Positions 1 through 10,641 of a stretch of 64,000 bases of DNA are shown one piece after another; the stretch's first letter is position 1, and the number at the start of each line of letters is the position of its first letter. The notes beneath the pieces were generated by a model that was given only the letters and a program-made list of their open reading frames with translations, was not told the DNA's origin and did no database searches. The stretch comes from Bugula neritina (Eukaryota; Bryozoa; Gymnolaemata; Cheilostomatida; Bugulidae), in the NCBI GenBank assembly GCA_964035545.1, contig OZ037765.1, forward strand, positions 34,299,504 through 34,363,503. The letters run 5' to 3'. Position numbers and translations under genes: made by a program.

Positions 1-135
1 ATTCAGGTAAATGACAACTCTCAATACTCTGTTAGTAAAAGTAGATTTGATGTCATGTTTTTATGAGTTACATGCTGTGGTTATATTCTTACTAAAATAT
101 TGTACAACATTTCATACCTGTATATTATGTTACAG

Positions 136-1711
136 CATATCTTCACTGAAGAATCTTGAGGTATTGTATATGTCAGAGAATAACCTATCTGAAGGTCTAC
201 CTGACAATATATTCACATCCTTACTATCATTGAGAGAGTTGAACATGAAGAACTGTGAACTGTCAACTCTACCAAACAGGTGTGTATTATATTACATTAT
301 GAAGTTATCTGCACTGTCTACATCAGGCGCACCAAACGCTGTGTGTACAAGATTTCTTAAGACAATTACTATATTGTATCAGATGTACACAAATAGAAAT
401 CATGGTATGACAATTTCTCATTCATTACTCTGATATATGTTGTCAACTAAATTATTCCGCAGTGAAATATGTTATATTGAGACTAGGTATGAATATGTTG
501 CAATGTAAAACTATACTAGAACATAAATGAGCTATTGAGTAAAATGTGGAGTATTAATACGTATTATAGTTAAATTGACTTTGATGATTTTCTACCTGTA
601 TTTTATAGCAGCATATCTCCACTGAAGAATCTTGAGGTATTGAATATATCAGAGAATAACCTATCTGAAGGTCTACCTGACAATATATTCACATCCTTAC
701 TATCATTGAGAAAGTTGAACATGAGGAACTGTAAACTGTCAACTCTACCAAACAGGTGTGTATTATATTATACATTATGAAGTTATCTGCACTATCTACA
801 TCAGGCGCACCAAACGCTGTGTGTACGAGATTTCTTAAGACAATTACTATAATATTGAGTCAGATGTACACATATAGAAATGGTATGACAATTTCTCATT
901 CATTACTCTGATATATGTTGACAACTAAATTATTCCGCAGTGAAATATGTTATATTGAGACTAGGTATGAATATGTTGCAATGTCAAACTATACTAGAAC
1001 ATAAATGAGCTATTGAGTAAAATGTGGAGTATTAATACGTATTATAGCTAAATTGACTTTGATGATTTTCTACCTGTATTTTATAGCAGCATATCTCCAC
1101 TGAAGAATCTTGAGGTATTGGATATATCAGAGAATAACCTATCTGAAGGTCTACTTGACAATATATTCACATCCTTAATATCATTGAGAGAGTTGAACAT
1201 GAGGAACTGTAAACTGTCAACTCTACCAAACAGGTGTGTATTATATTATACATTATGAAGTTATCTGCACTATCTACATCAGGCGCACCAAACGCTGTGT
1301 GTACGAGATTTCTTAAGACAATTACTATAATATTGAATCAGATGTACACATATAGAAATGGTATGACAATTTCTCATTCATTACTCTGATATATGTTGAC
1401 AACTAAATTATTCCGCAGTGAAATATGTTATATTGAGACTAGGTATGAATATGTTGCAATGTAAAACTATACTAGAACATAAATGAGCTATTGAGTAAAA
1501 TGTGGAGTATTAATACGTATTATAGCTAAATTGACTTTGATGATTTTCTACCTGTATTTTATAGCAGCATATCTTCACTGAAGAATCTTGAGGTATTGGA
1601 TATATCACAGAATAAGCTATCTGAAGGTCTACCTGACAATATATTCACATCCTTATTATCATTGAGAGAGTTGAAAATGGGTAGCTGTAAACTGTCAACT
1701 CTACCAAACAG
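136..1711 (+). repeat. Four tandem 478-bp units, each one LRR exon plus intron
   Basis: LRR exons at 136, 612, 1090 and 1568 are each exactly 144 bp (48 codons). They start and end in phase 2 and are spaced 476, 478 and 478 bp apart. The introns between them are also near identical, so whole exon-intron units were duplicated recently. Each exon encodes about two LRRs (SISSLKNLEVL followed by LPDNIFTSLLSLRELNM). Because the exons are phase-symmetric, adding or losing one keeps the frame. Confidence 0.9.
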
Positions 1712-4700
1712 GTGTGTATTACATAATAGTGTAGAAAGATAATTATTGTAATAAATATAAGTTAAAAATATATTTTTACATGTGTTCATAAAACTCTAAC
1801 AGATTTGCTACACTGAGATATATTATAATATTATACTGAGATACATTATAATGTTATACTGAGATATATTATAATACTATATATACTGAGATCTATTATC
1901 ATGCTATACTGAAATATATTATAATATTATACTGAGATATATTGTAATATTATAGGGGGTAACAGGGGCACAACGGTCATAGGGGTAGAAAAAGCCGGCG
2001 TAAATATTTTAGGATGTCGTTGAAGCCTTATAACTTTTTACACTCAAAGGCAAGAAGCCTAAATTTTACTAATATTGTTGCCATTGCTTGTCTCTACAAT
2101 GCTTAACTAGTATAACAGCAAAAACTGAAATAAATTTTCCTTGAGGCACATTTATTTTCAATTTGGCCACATGGGGCACAATGGGCCACCTGATTATTGC
2201 ACCCTGATCACTGTTATTAGTTTGTTTGCCCAAAAAGTTGGTTGAACTGTTACTAAAATCTATAAATATAGCCATTTCTGACCTTTTTGTAAAATATCAA
2301 AGACATCATGGTAAGACTACAAAACTACAAGTTGAAGCTCCCCTAATACATACATCTGGTGAGGTTGAAGCTTTGCCATTTTATACATAATACAAAACAC
2401 TCCGCTGTTGCTACTTGCTACTAGTAGATAGTCATGATAATCATTATATATTACACCATTGAGGGAATATACATGCATTTGACTGAAATAAATTGTGATT
2501 TGCTCATTCGCTCTCCCCTTTCCGTTCCGTACTCCAGTCACAAACCTCAGCCATGCATGCACCTTAGCTACAGTTCATTGAAAAAAGTTCACTCAGAATT
2601 TTTGTAGTACATTTTAGTAAAGTTTTTTTTAATAAACGTTGCTCTGAAGTGAAAATAACAAAACATTTTTAGTTTTTAACAGTAATGATAATGGCACTGC
2701 AGAACCGAGTGACGTGCGTTTGATTTTGCCTTCCTCTGCTATCCGTAGTGGCACAAACCGTACAGCTAAAACATGAATTTTGCTGTAGATCTGAAAGAGT
2801 ATCTTTATTTATTTGTATTATTAAATAAATAAAGATCAGATACAACAAAATACGCAAAATTTCAATATATTTGTTGTGTCCCATTGTACCCCGGTACTGG
2901 GGCACAATGGGCCAATTTTTTCGTCATGAAAATTTCATTATTCTGAAAGTTGTGAAAGAGATAGAAACAGGAAACTGGTACCTGTAATAGATAACAGATG
3001 TAGCATTAAGACTAGAGATTATTGAACTAGTAACTTGAAAAACAGACAAATGAGAGCAACAAATGCAAAATTCGGCCGGTTGTGCCTCCCCCCCCCCCCC
3101 CCCCCCGTTACCCCTACTGAGATATAATATAATGTTATACTGAGATATAATATAACGTTATACTGAGGTATATTATAACGTTATACTGAGATATATTATA
3201 ATGTTATACTGACATATATTATAATGTTAGACTGAGATATAATATAATATTATACTGAGACATATTATGATATTATACTGAGATATACTATCATGTTATA
3301 CTAAGATTTATTATAATGTTATACTGAGATATATTATAATGTTATACTAGCTGAGATATATTATAATGTTATACTAAGATATATTATAATATTGATTATT
3401 GTTGTAATTTGCACAATTACTATGCTTGGGTTTTGCTTGCGAGTTCAGTATGCTTTTCTAACTAGTAATTACTAGGGTAGTAGCCGTATAATAATTTTTA
3501 TTATCCACAATAAACACAGTATAAAACATCACATCAATTTACTACAATACAATAGCCATCTAATACTACGTGTACACACTTCGAGTCCTCGCTCACAACA
3601 ACGTGATAATTGTTAACTACCTGAGAACTGTCACTGGGCCGGAAAATCATCTTCCGGTTCTTCTTATTGGATAATACATTGGGGCCTTTAGTATTCCCGA
3701 GGAGATAAGATGGAGGAGAGGAGATAATTCTACATTATGATACTGCGTGACCCACTACAATATTATACTGAGATATATTATAATGTTATACTGAGATATA
3801 TTATAAGATTATACTGAGATATATTATAATGTTATACTGAGGTATACTATAAGATTATACTAAGATATATTATAATGTTATACTGAGATATAATATAATG
3901 TTTTACTGAGATATATTATAATATTATACTGCGATATATTGTAATAGTATAGTGAGATATATTATAAGGGTAATCAATAAACAGTTACTGTGTGATGCAT
4001 TGTATAATTAACCTGCCTTATTCCATCAAATACCAGGGAGTGTAACTCCAAGCATCTATGAAATATAATTACTAAACAATAGAAATTGCAGAGAATCTTA
4101 TATATTTACTACAGTGGTATTATATTACAAAGTATATTATGGAATTTTATTATTTATATGTTTATACAAAAGCCTTTTCAAAACAACAATTGTATTTTTG
4201 TCAGCGTACAGATTCTACAGAAGTTAGAGGAACTGGACATATCGTCAAGTAACTTCACCAATTTACCATCTCCTGTGTACACACTGAGTAGTCTGCAAGA
4301 ACTGAATATATCTTCCAATTACTCTTTGACATCCTTAGGATCTGAGATATTACAGCTAACTCAACTTCGTACACTGTATGTTAGAAATTGTGATGCTCTC
4401 ACCTCTCCTCCACTGGAAGTATGTCAGAGAGGAGTAGATGCTGTGAAACAATACTACACAGACTTGGCTAAAGGAGCTGGTAGACGTCTTCCATTCGCTA
4501 CTATAGCTGTGCTGGGTAATACGATGGCTGGGAAGACCAGTCTAATTAGAACATTACAGAATGCTGACAGAAAGAGAGTTCTGACCGACAGAGGACCAGA
4601 TGCTGTGAGAGATGAGGCAACAAAGGTGTTCAATGTTGAAGAGTTGGAGGTGGATGGTACAGTACTCCGTCTCATTGATATGGGAGGCCAGGAGGTCTAC

Positions 4701-7700
4701 CATATCACTTATCAACTAACACTGAGACAAAATTGCATTCCAGTCATAGTAGTCAACATGGAACAGTACGAAGAGGTTTCAAATGAATCAACACACAGAG
4801 AAGCTGTTAAAAGATTAGCCTTTAATTACATGTCTCACCTCTACCTGGCTAACCCAACCCTGGGTGCTCCAAAACTTATCTTCACACATAAAGATAAGTT
4901 TCAAAATGTGGAATTCCAAGAGCTTCGAACGAACTTTCTAGACACTTCCAATCAGCTGTGTGAGGAGATGATTAAAGAAGAGAAAGCATTGGGTGGAGAA
5001 TTTGCTCAAATCAAACATTTTAGTGAATCAACTAAAGGAGTCTTTCTTGGTGAAGACATTTATGAGGTGGGGAAAGATGATAAGTATGAAGTGTTTGACC
5101 TGATCAGGGAGTCTTTTCTTCAAAGCAGTCACAATTTTGTGAAACCATTACCTTTGGTCTGGGAGGAAGTAAATGAAAAAGTGCTGTCTATTCCCTCTGT
5201 GTACAGCACCTTTGATGAGATACTGAAATACGTGCAAACCGAACTTCAACAAATCGAATCGAGTCAGCTGGACATAATCCTCACATACATGCATGACTGC
5301 GGCAAAGTCTTGTGGTATAAAGATATCAGCTCTCTCCGGCCATACATATTCCACAAGATTCCACAAGTCACCAAACTTCTCTGCGTCTTGTATCATCATG
5401 ATCCTGACATATGGCAGAGTAGAGTTGACAAGTTCCAGCCATATTTTTCAGAGGATGGGATGCCTGTTGAAAAAGAAGACTTCAAAAGATTTGTTAATCA
5501 TTTCACTAAGACTGGTTTAATGATGCAATGCCTTCTCACTCATCTGGTTAAACAAGAAACGCCATTTACTGGTCTGGAAGATGTAAAAGTTGCTGTTTGC
5601 TTGCTCCTCACATTCCGTTTGTTATATGGTCCTTTACCTGCTGATTTCAAAGAGCCCTGTTTTATTGTTCCTCAGTTTGCTAATGACCTCTTTGATACCT
5701 CTTACTCTTCGCCAAAGAATATGCTTCTTCGAGTTGAAACCCAATTCAAGGGCTTAGCGCTACCACAATATGTCTACCAGCAGATGAATGTTGGTTTGCT
5801 AGAGTTGTTTTCCGATGAATTTGCTGTGATTAAAGTGAAGAAAAATGGCGCCAATGTCTATCAAGATGGTATCTACACACAGCTGGTACACGACTACAAA
5901 TCTAGAAAAGTGTCACTCCACGTGTCATCTAATGCTGCCAACATCAGCAGAATGTGGGAGAGACTCATCACCACCAACAACAACATCCTTAGACATGTTC
6001 TAGAAACTTGGAAAGCGAGTAGACCAGTCACTACATGCTACTGTGCTCACTGTCTTCTGCTAGGACTTCCTTGTCCTAATAAAGTGCTGAATCCTCTGTG
6101 GTGTCTTCGCTCCTTGAAACATTCCACACCAACAAGTCCCAGACTGTGCAGCGGATCTTCAACAACCCTGTGTGGTGATGAGGAGATACCCAGTGCTCTT
6201 CTGTATCCATGTACGTGTAATTTTATTTCAAAAATAGTTGATTTCTCTGTGGTTTATTTATCAACTTCTATTATTGGAATAATTTTTGTGGTAACTGACA
6301 GTTTTTCATTCTCCAGGCAGTCCTCTCTATCCAGAAGAAGCTGATAACATAAAAGAATGTGTCAACAAACTGAGATCTGCAAGAGAAGAAACTGCTTCAA
6401 CTGTCCCTGGTAGGATCAGTTGTCTATCATAAACTGTTACTGTTAGAAGTAACATCCTTTGCCTGAGCTCAGTCATATGTAAACAGCAAAGGACAAGAAC
6501 TCATGACCCTCAGTTATATAGGCTCTCTGCAAAAGCTCACACACCTTCAATTGTTTTAATTTATTTGTATAATTATTGACTGAAAAACACTCAAGTACTG
6601 ATTCGATTCATTGTTTATAGTCCTTTTGATACTTAGTATCTGTTACTTAGCACTGAATATATCTCTTTTTCGTTTTATTTTAGAGATGGGTAGAGAAAAG
6701 AATTGGTTAACTCAAACTACCTCAGTCCTTGTTGAAAACGACAACATCAGTGAATGCTCTGATGTTGAAGAGGAAGGATATGCTGACTTCACTAAAGATG
6801 ACCTTGAACCTTTCATATCTCTAGTTGAGGGTATGCAGCTGAAACCTACCAACAATGAACCAGTAAAACAGCTGTTTGACAACGACCGACAGGTAAAACA
6901 AGTTTTTTGATTTCTTTTTAGATCATTGATTAATATTTTTTTGATATTATGGCTCTTCATCTAATTTCTATTACATTTCATACTTGATTTGATTAATCCA
7001 TTTTCTGTTGTCTACTTTTAGTAATATAAAATTGATTGGTTTGCAGGTTTATGCGATGAGTGACCCTGTTAGAGGTCGTGTCATGATCATAAACAATGAG
7101 AGATTCTTTAGAGATGATGGCAGTGAACTGACTGAGGCAACCCGAGATGGTTCATACATCGACTATGTTAACATCAAAACTCTGTTGAAAGACATGGGAT
7201 TTGTTGTAGCCAATGAAGATGATCCTCTGTTTGACCTGAGTAAACAGGTTACTGTATCAATTTCTTATCTTTTCCTGTAGTTTATTCTCCCCAGGCTGTA
7301 GCTAGCTGTGATATAGCCTATAGCAAGTATTTTTACTGCAGAACCGAGGCATTGTATTCCAACAAATCTACAATAATATATTGTTAAATTGTATTCAAAT
7401 TATTAGTTTTTCTCAGTTCTGAGTTTTAGTTTAGAAACAGCAGCACTACTTAATAGTTCATCTTTGTTATAAATGTTTTAGTGTAATTTTGAAGCAGCTT
7501 TTGCTCGTGCGTAGAAACATTTACTTATCCAAACTTGATTTTACACACCATTATATACTTTTATTTTGCCAGGAGATATTATCAGAAGTGAGGAAGGAGA
7601 CCACCGACAAAGACCACAAAGATCTTGGCATGTTCATTCTAGTCATCATGTCACACGGAACTTCTGGAAACATCTTCTATGACAAATACTGTAAACCTGT

Positions 7701-8781
7701 CAACTTGTCAGAAGTCAAAGATTTACTCTCAGCTAGTAACTTTCTTGCCATGAGAGGAAAACCCAAACTCATCATCTTCCATGCTTGTTCTGGCAGTGAG
7801 TAATGCAGAGTTGTTCGTCATGTTACTAGAACTAGCAGTTAGATTGCATAGTTTCCTATAACTATAACATTAATTAATTTAAGGAATCATTATTTTCAAG
7901 ATGCCTTATGTTATTGGAGTATGCCTATGTGGAAGTGAGCTACACCTCATAACTGGAATCCAATAAACAGTGCTGTGTAATAGAGTTCTGCTTGTGAATC
8001 CAGTCCTAACTTATTACTTACCAACAAATCACAGAGTCTACATTATATGTATTTCATATACAGGCAGAGCTGACTTTGGTAATGCTGCACAGTCGCAAAG
8101 CCCAGACACCGTCTCACCACCAACGCCAACCCCTCTACCCTCATCTTCTGCAACAGCTGGGAGTGAGTCTTCTGCAGGTCAAAATGTGTCTCCAAATATT
8201 CACTTTGATAAATTCACTCACCTAGATGCTGATGACTTCTACATTGTGAAGCCAAGTACAGAAAGTTAGTGAGAAGAAAATTATATTTGAGTTGACTAAA
8301 ACTTTTATTGGTGCAAATTAAAATATTTGTTGCATGTAAATAAAACTATAGTAAGAATTAAATAGAAAGTATTTCACATATCAATTTGGCCTTCATATTT
8401 AACTGCTCATTTTCATGTGTTGCAGCTTACAAGGCTGGTAGGAATGAGAATTATGGTACCTGGTTTATCAGAATACTGGTGGCTACATTCTACAGACACA
8501 GCTGTCACAGAGATGTTAGTGAGCTGTTTAGGATAGTAAGTACTTCAGTATTACTCTTTGTATGATACTGTGGAGTGTGTTGAGTCATCAGCTTTATATT
8601 TCTCTTATATTTATACTTACAGATACAAGACAGAGTTAGACGAGTCAGTATTGCATATTGTAAGAAGACAGGAGATGAAGCAGCTGGTGGTAATGTACCT
8701 AATTGTCAGGAATGTACTTTCACTCACCTCAGAAAACTTTTCTTCTTCCCAGAGTTCCATGGCAGACAACTCCCACAGTGA
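136..8781 (+). CDS. LRR-Roc-COR-caspase fusion gene, copy 1 (5' end outside window)
   Basis: Predicted exons: 136-279, 612-755, 1090-1233, 1568-1711 (one LRR exon each), 4205-6210 (last LRRs, Roc, COR), 6317-6409, 6684-6892, 7047-7247, 7573-7795, 8064-8264, 8426-8535 and 8623-8781 (stop TGA 8779-8781). All junctions are AG/GT and all phases agree, giving 1258 codons plus stop in the window. The Roc part has Walker A GNTMAGKTS, a DMGGQ switch motif and THKD. The C-terminus is a complete caspase fold with His in SHG and Cys in HACSG. By family knowledge Roc-COR modules are GTP-regulated dimer switches and caspases cleave after Asp. The combined role, ligand sensing leading to proteolysis, is inference. 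The start lies left of the window, probably with a start exon like those at 21429 and 50601. No lesion is seen. Confidence 0.85.
1955..3115. mobile_element. MITE-like DNA transposon with GGGGTAAC...GCACAAC inverted ends
   Basis: The left end reads GGGGGTAACAGGGGCACAAC. The complement of the right end reads AGGGGTAAC, then a G-run and AGGCACAAC. The element interrupts the 23-bp array and is absent from copy 2's matching intron. Inside is a near-perfect hairpin (2880-2911, CCCATTGT...ACAATGGG). No transposase ORF is present. A fragment of the same family in reverse orientation lies at about 21010-21165. The target duplication is not clear in the AT-rich surroundings. Confidence 0.6.
3393..3759. 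mobile_element. Possible solo LTR or other insertion in the 23-bp array
   Basis: A 367-bp non-repetitive segment begins TGATTATTG and ends CCCACTACA (TG...CA). It is flanked by ATAT on both sides and interrupts the array. It is absent from the equivalent intron of copy 2. The TG...CA ends suggest a solo LTR, but in AT-rich DNA the short target repeat is weak evidence. Confidence 0.3.
4205..6210 (+). CDS. Large LRR/Roc/COR exon of copy 1
   Basis: This single 2006-bp exon starts after the acceptor at 4203-4204 and ends at a GTACGT donor. It encodes the last LRRs, then the Roc GTPase: P-loop GNTMAGKTS (4515-4541), DMGGQEVY switch II and THKDKF in the G4 position. The COR region follows, seen as PLVWEEVNEKVL, then HDCGKVLWY and FVNHFTKTGLMMQ. 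Near its end is a Cys-rich stretch (CYCAHCLLLGLPC) like the C-terminal COR segment of other ROCO proteins. GTP-binding residues are intact, so an active GTPase is expected. Confidence 0.9.
7047..8781 (+). CDS. Caspase domain exons of copy 1 (p20 and p10)
   Basis: Five exons encode a caspase. The p20 part begins at RGRVMIINNERF and TRDGSYIDY, the latter matching the first S1-pocket Arg region. It includes catalytic His in MSHGTSG (codon 7654-7656) and catalytic Cys in FHACSG (codon 7786-7788). A Pro/Ser-rich linker with Asp residues (exon 8064-8264) could be the inter-subunit cleavage site. The p10 part has AGRN in the place of the usual SWRN, then GTWFIRIL and CTFTHLRKLFFFP. The pentapeptide is HACSG rather than QACxG, so the S1 Gln is His. 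A working Asp-specific protease is plausible but unproven. Confidence 0.85.
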
Positions 8782-9487
8782 GTGACGTCTGCAGCACATC
8801 ACGTGTTCACATGCAGCACACACAGACCTGCCATATTAGCTAGACACTTGCAGCTGCTAGACAGACTTGTCATGTCTTTGATTTTATGCAATCATTTCTA
8901 ATTTTATTAGTTTATATATTTTTCATGTACCTGTGACATTATTTTTATTCTGCTAAGTTTTTTATACAAGCTTTTCAATTTTACCAATTTATTTGTAAAC
9001 AGTTGATAGACGTTATCACATATTGGTGAGCAGTAGCTATTCCATACTGTAAGACCTGATCAATATCTGCTGGGAGTGGAAAGTCATGCTTAGACCCCAC
9101 ATTTAAGTTATTAATGGGATCAATAACACATTTAAGTTAGCAACTTTTCCCATTACTGCTTTTTCAGTTTCTTAGCTGCTATAAATAGAGACATGATGGG
9201 TTACACAAAGGATTTTATGAATATTTATATTATATAATATGTAAAAGTATGATAGTAATAATAGGTAGCTTTTTCTTTGCTATGTACAAGCTATCAAATT
9301 ATAGCTGTTGTAGTTAAACACTGACAGACTGTAGCAGTATTTTAACTTCTGTTGTAACTGAAACCTCAGTGATCAGTCAATCAATATATAGTTGTGATTT
9401 ATTGTTAGTTTGTGGTTTTAATGATTTCTTTTAGTTGCCACTTATGCAGTTTTTATATCAAAAGTGATTGTATGTTTTTATAAATAT
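8782..9487. other. 3' flank of copy 1 caspase gene
   Basis: This AT-rich sequence between the caspase stop codon and the tandem array shows no exon or RNA gene. Part of it is shared with copy 2 (31210-31593), which lacks an internal segment of a few hundred bases. No clear AATAAA was found close to the stop, so the polyadenylation site is unknown. Confidence 0.5.
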
Positions 9488-10087
9488 ATTATATTATATC
9501 TACTCTGTACACTACATACTATATCTACTCTATACACTACACTATATCTACTCTGTACACTCTACTATATCTACTCTATACACTGTACTATATCTACTCT
9601 ATACACTATACTATATCTACCCTATATACTATACTATATCTACTCTATACTATACTATATCTACTCTATACACTATACTATATCTACTCTATACTATACT
9701 ATATCTACTCTATACACTACACTATATCTACTCTATACACTATACTATATCTACTCTATATACTATACTATATCTACTCTATACACTATACTATATCTAC
9801 TCTATACACTATACTATATCTACTCTATACACTATACTATATCTACTCTATACACCATACTATATCTACTCTATACACTATACTATACTATATCTAGTCC
9901 TTACTATATCTACTCTATACACCATACTATATCTACTCTATACACTATACTATATCTACTCTATACACTATACTATATCTACTCTATACACCATACTATA
10001 TCTACTCTATACACTATACTATATCTACTCTATACACTATACTATATCTACTCTATACACTATACTATATCTACTCTATACCATATA
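9488..10087. repeat. 23-bp tandem array (ACTATATCTACTCTATACAC...)
   Basis: About 600 bp of imperfect copies of a unit starting ACTATATCTACTCTATACAC, with shorter variants. The unit contains no stop triplet on the + strand, so all frames look open, but this is low-complexity DNA between genes. The same array sits at the same place in copies 2 and 3 with different lengths. Confidence 0.9.
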
Positions 10088-10406
10088 GCGCGGGCTACTG
10101 AAAGGAAATATTTCATGGCGAGGGCCACATTGTAAATTTTAGCTTCGGCTGGGGGCCACAGCATCAGTAATTTGAAATAGTTACTTTATTTCAAATGCCT
10201 GTGAGTCATTACACAATGAAGTCCCAATAATTAGGTACTGCAAGGTGCATGTCTCTAGCATATATAAAAATGGAGCATTTAAAAGGCTGGTGTCCACTCG
10301 AATTCATATACCTGTGCAAATAAATTTATCTGTCAAGTTTTTGAGGGTCACATGAATGTCAGCGGGAGAGGGGGGCACATCCGGAGCCACCTGTTGGACA
10401 GCCCTG
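10088..10406. mobile_element. Truncated hAT-like element end, copy 1
   Basis: The segment includes GGCGAGGGCCACATTGTAAA and ends GGACAGCCCTG, whose complement begins CAGGGCTGTCCAACAGGTGG. This is the style of hAT inverted termini (CAGGG.. with gggccac subterminal motifs). The left terminus has been replaced by the tandem array. It is shared by all three copies, so it was present before the duplication. Confidence 0.45.
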
Positions 10407-10641
10407 TTTTAGGCAACAAGCAATGAATGTTTTAGGAGTTGTATTCCTTTCAAGCGAACATTTACTTTGCTTCAGATATGGTTTTCAACAAAAATTATAG
10501 CATTCAAGTTATATATGAAAGCACGTCTTTATAAAAAAAATTCATGGGTGAATTTGACTATAAAACCTGAATTTGTGTATCATTCTAGTAAGCGAACGAC
10601 GGGATAAAAACACTACCTATGCAGTTCCGGCGTAAAAAGTC

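Larger units (their letters stand above)
1811..4204 (+). other. Long intron before the Roc-COR exon (copy 1): arrays plus insertions
   Basis: The intron holds a tandem array with a 23-bp unit beginning ACTGAGATATATTATAATG, in three blocks (about 1811-1954, 3116-3392, 3760-3967). A MITE interrupts it at 1955-3115 and an LTR-like insert at 3393-3759. Copy 2 has the same array with a different insertion, so the array predates the duplication and the insertions are copy-specific. No coding exon is seen before 4205. Confidence 0.8.

Noticed and set aside
4454-5399. Antisense ORFs opposite the Roc-COR exon
   Set aside because: They are shadows of the strongly supported sense frame; they recur in copy 2 only because the exon does.
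9464-10135. Long open frames (over 200 codons) across the CTATACT array
   Set aside because: The 23-bp unit has no stop triplets on the + strand, so several frames are open at once. The predicted peptides are pure repeats of Tyr, Leu, Ile, Ser and Thr.
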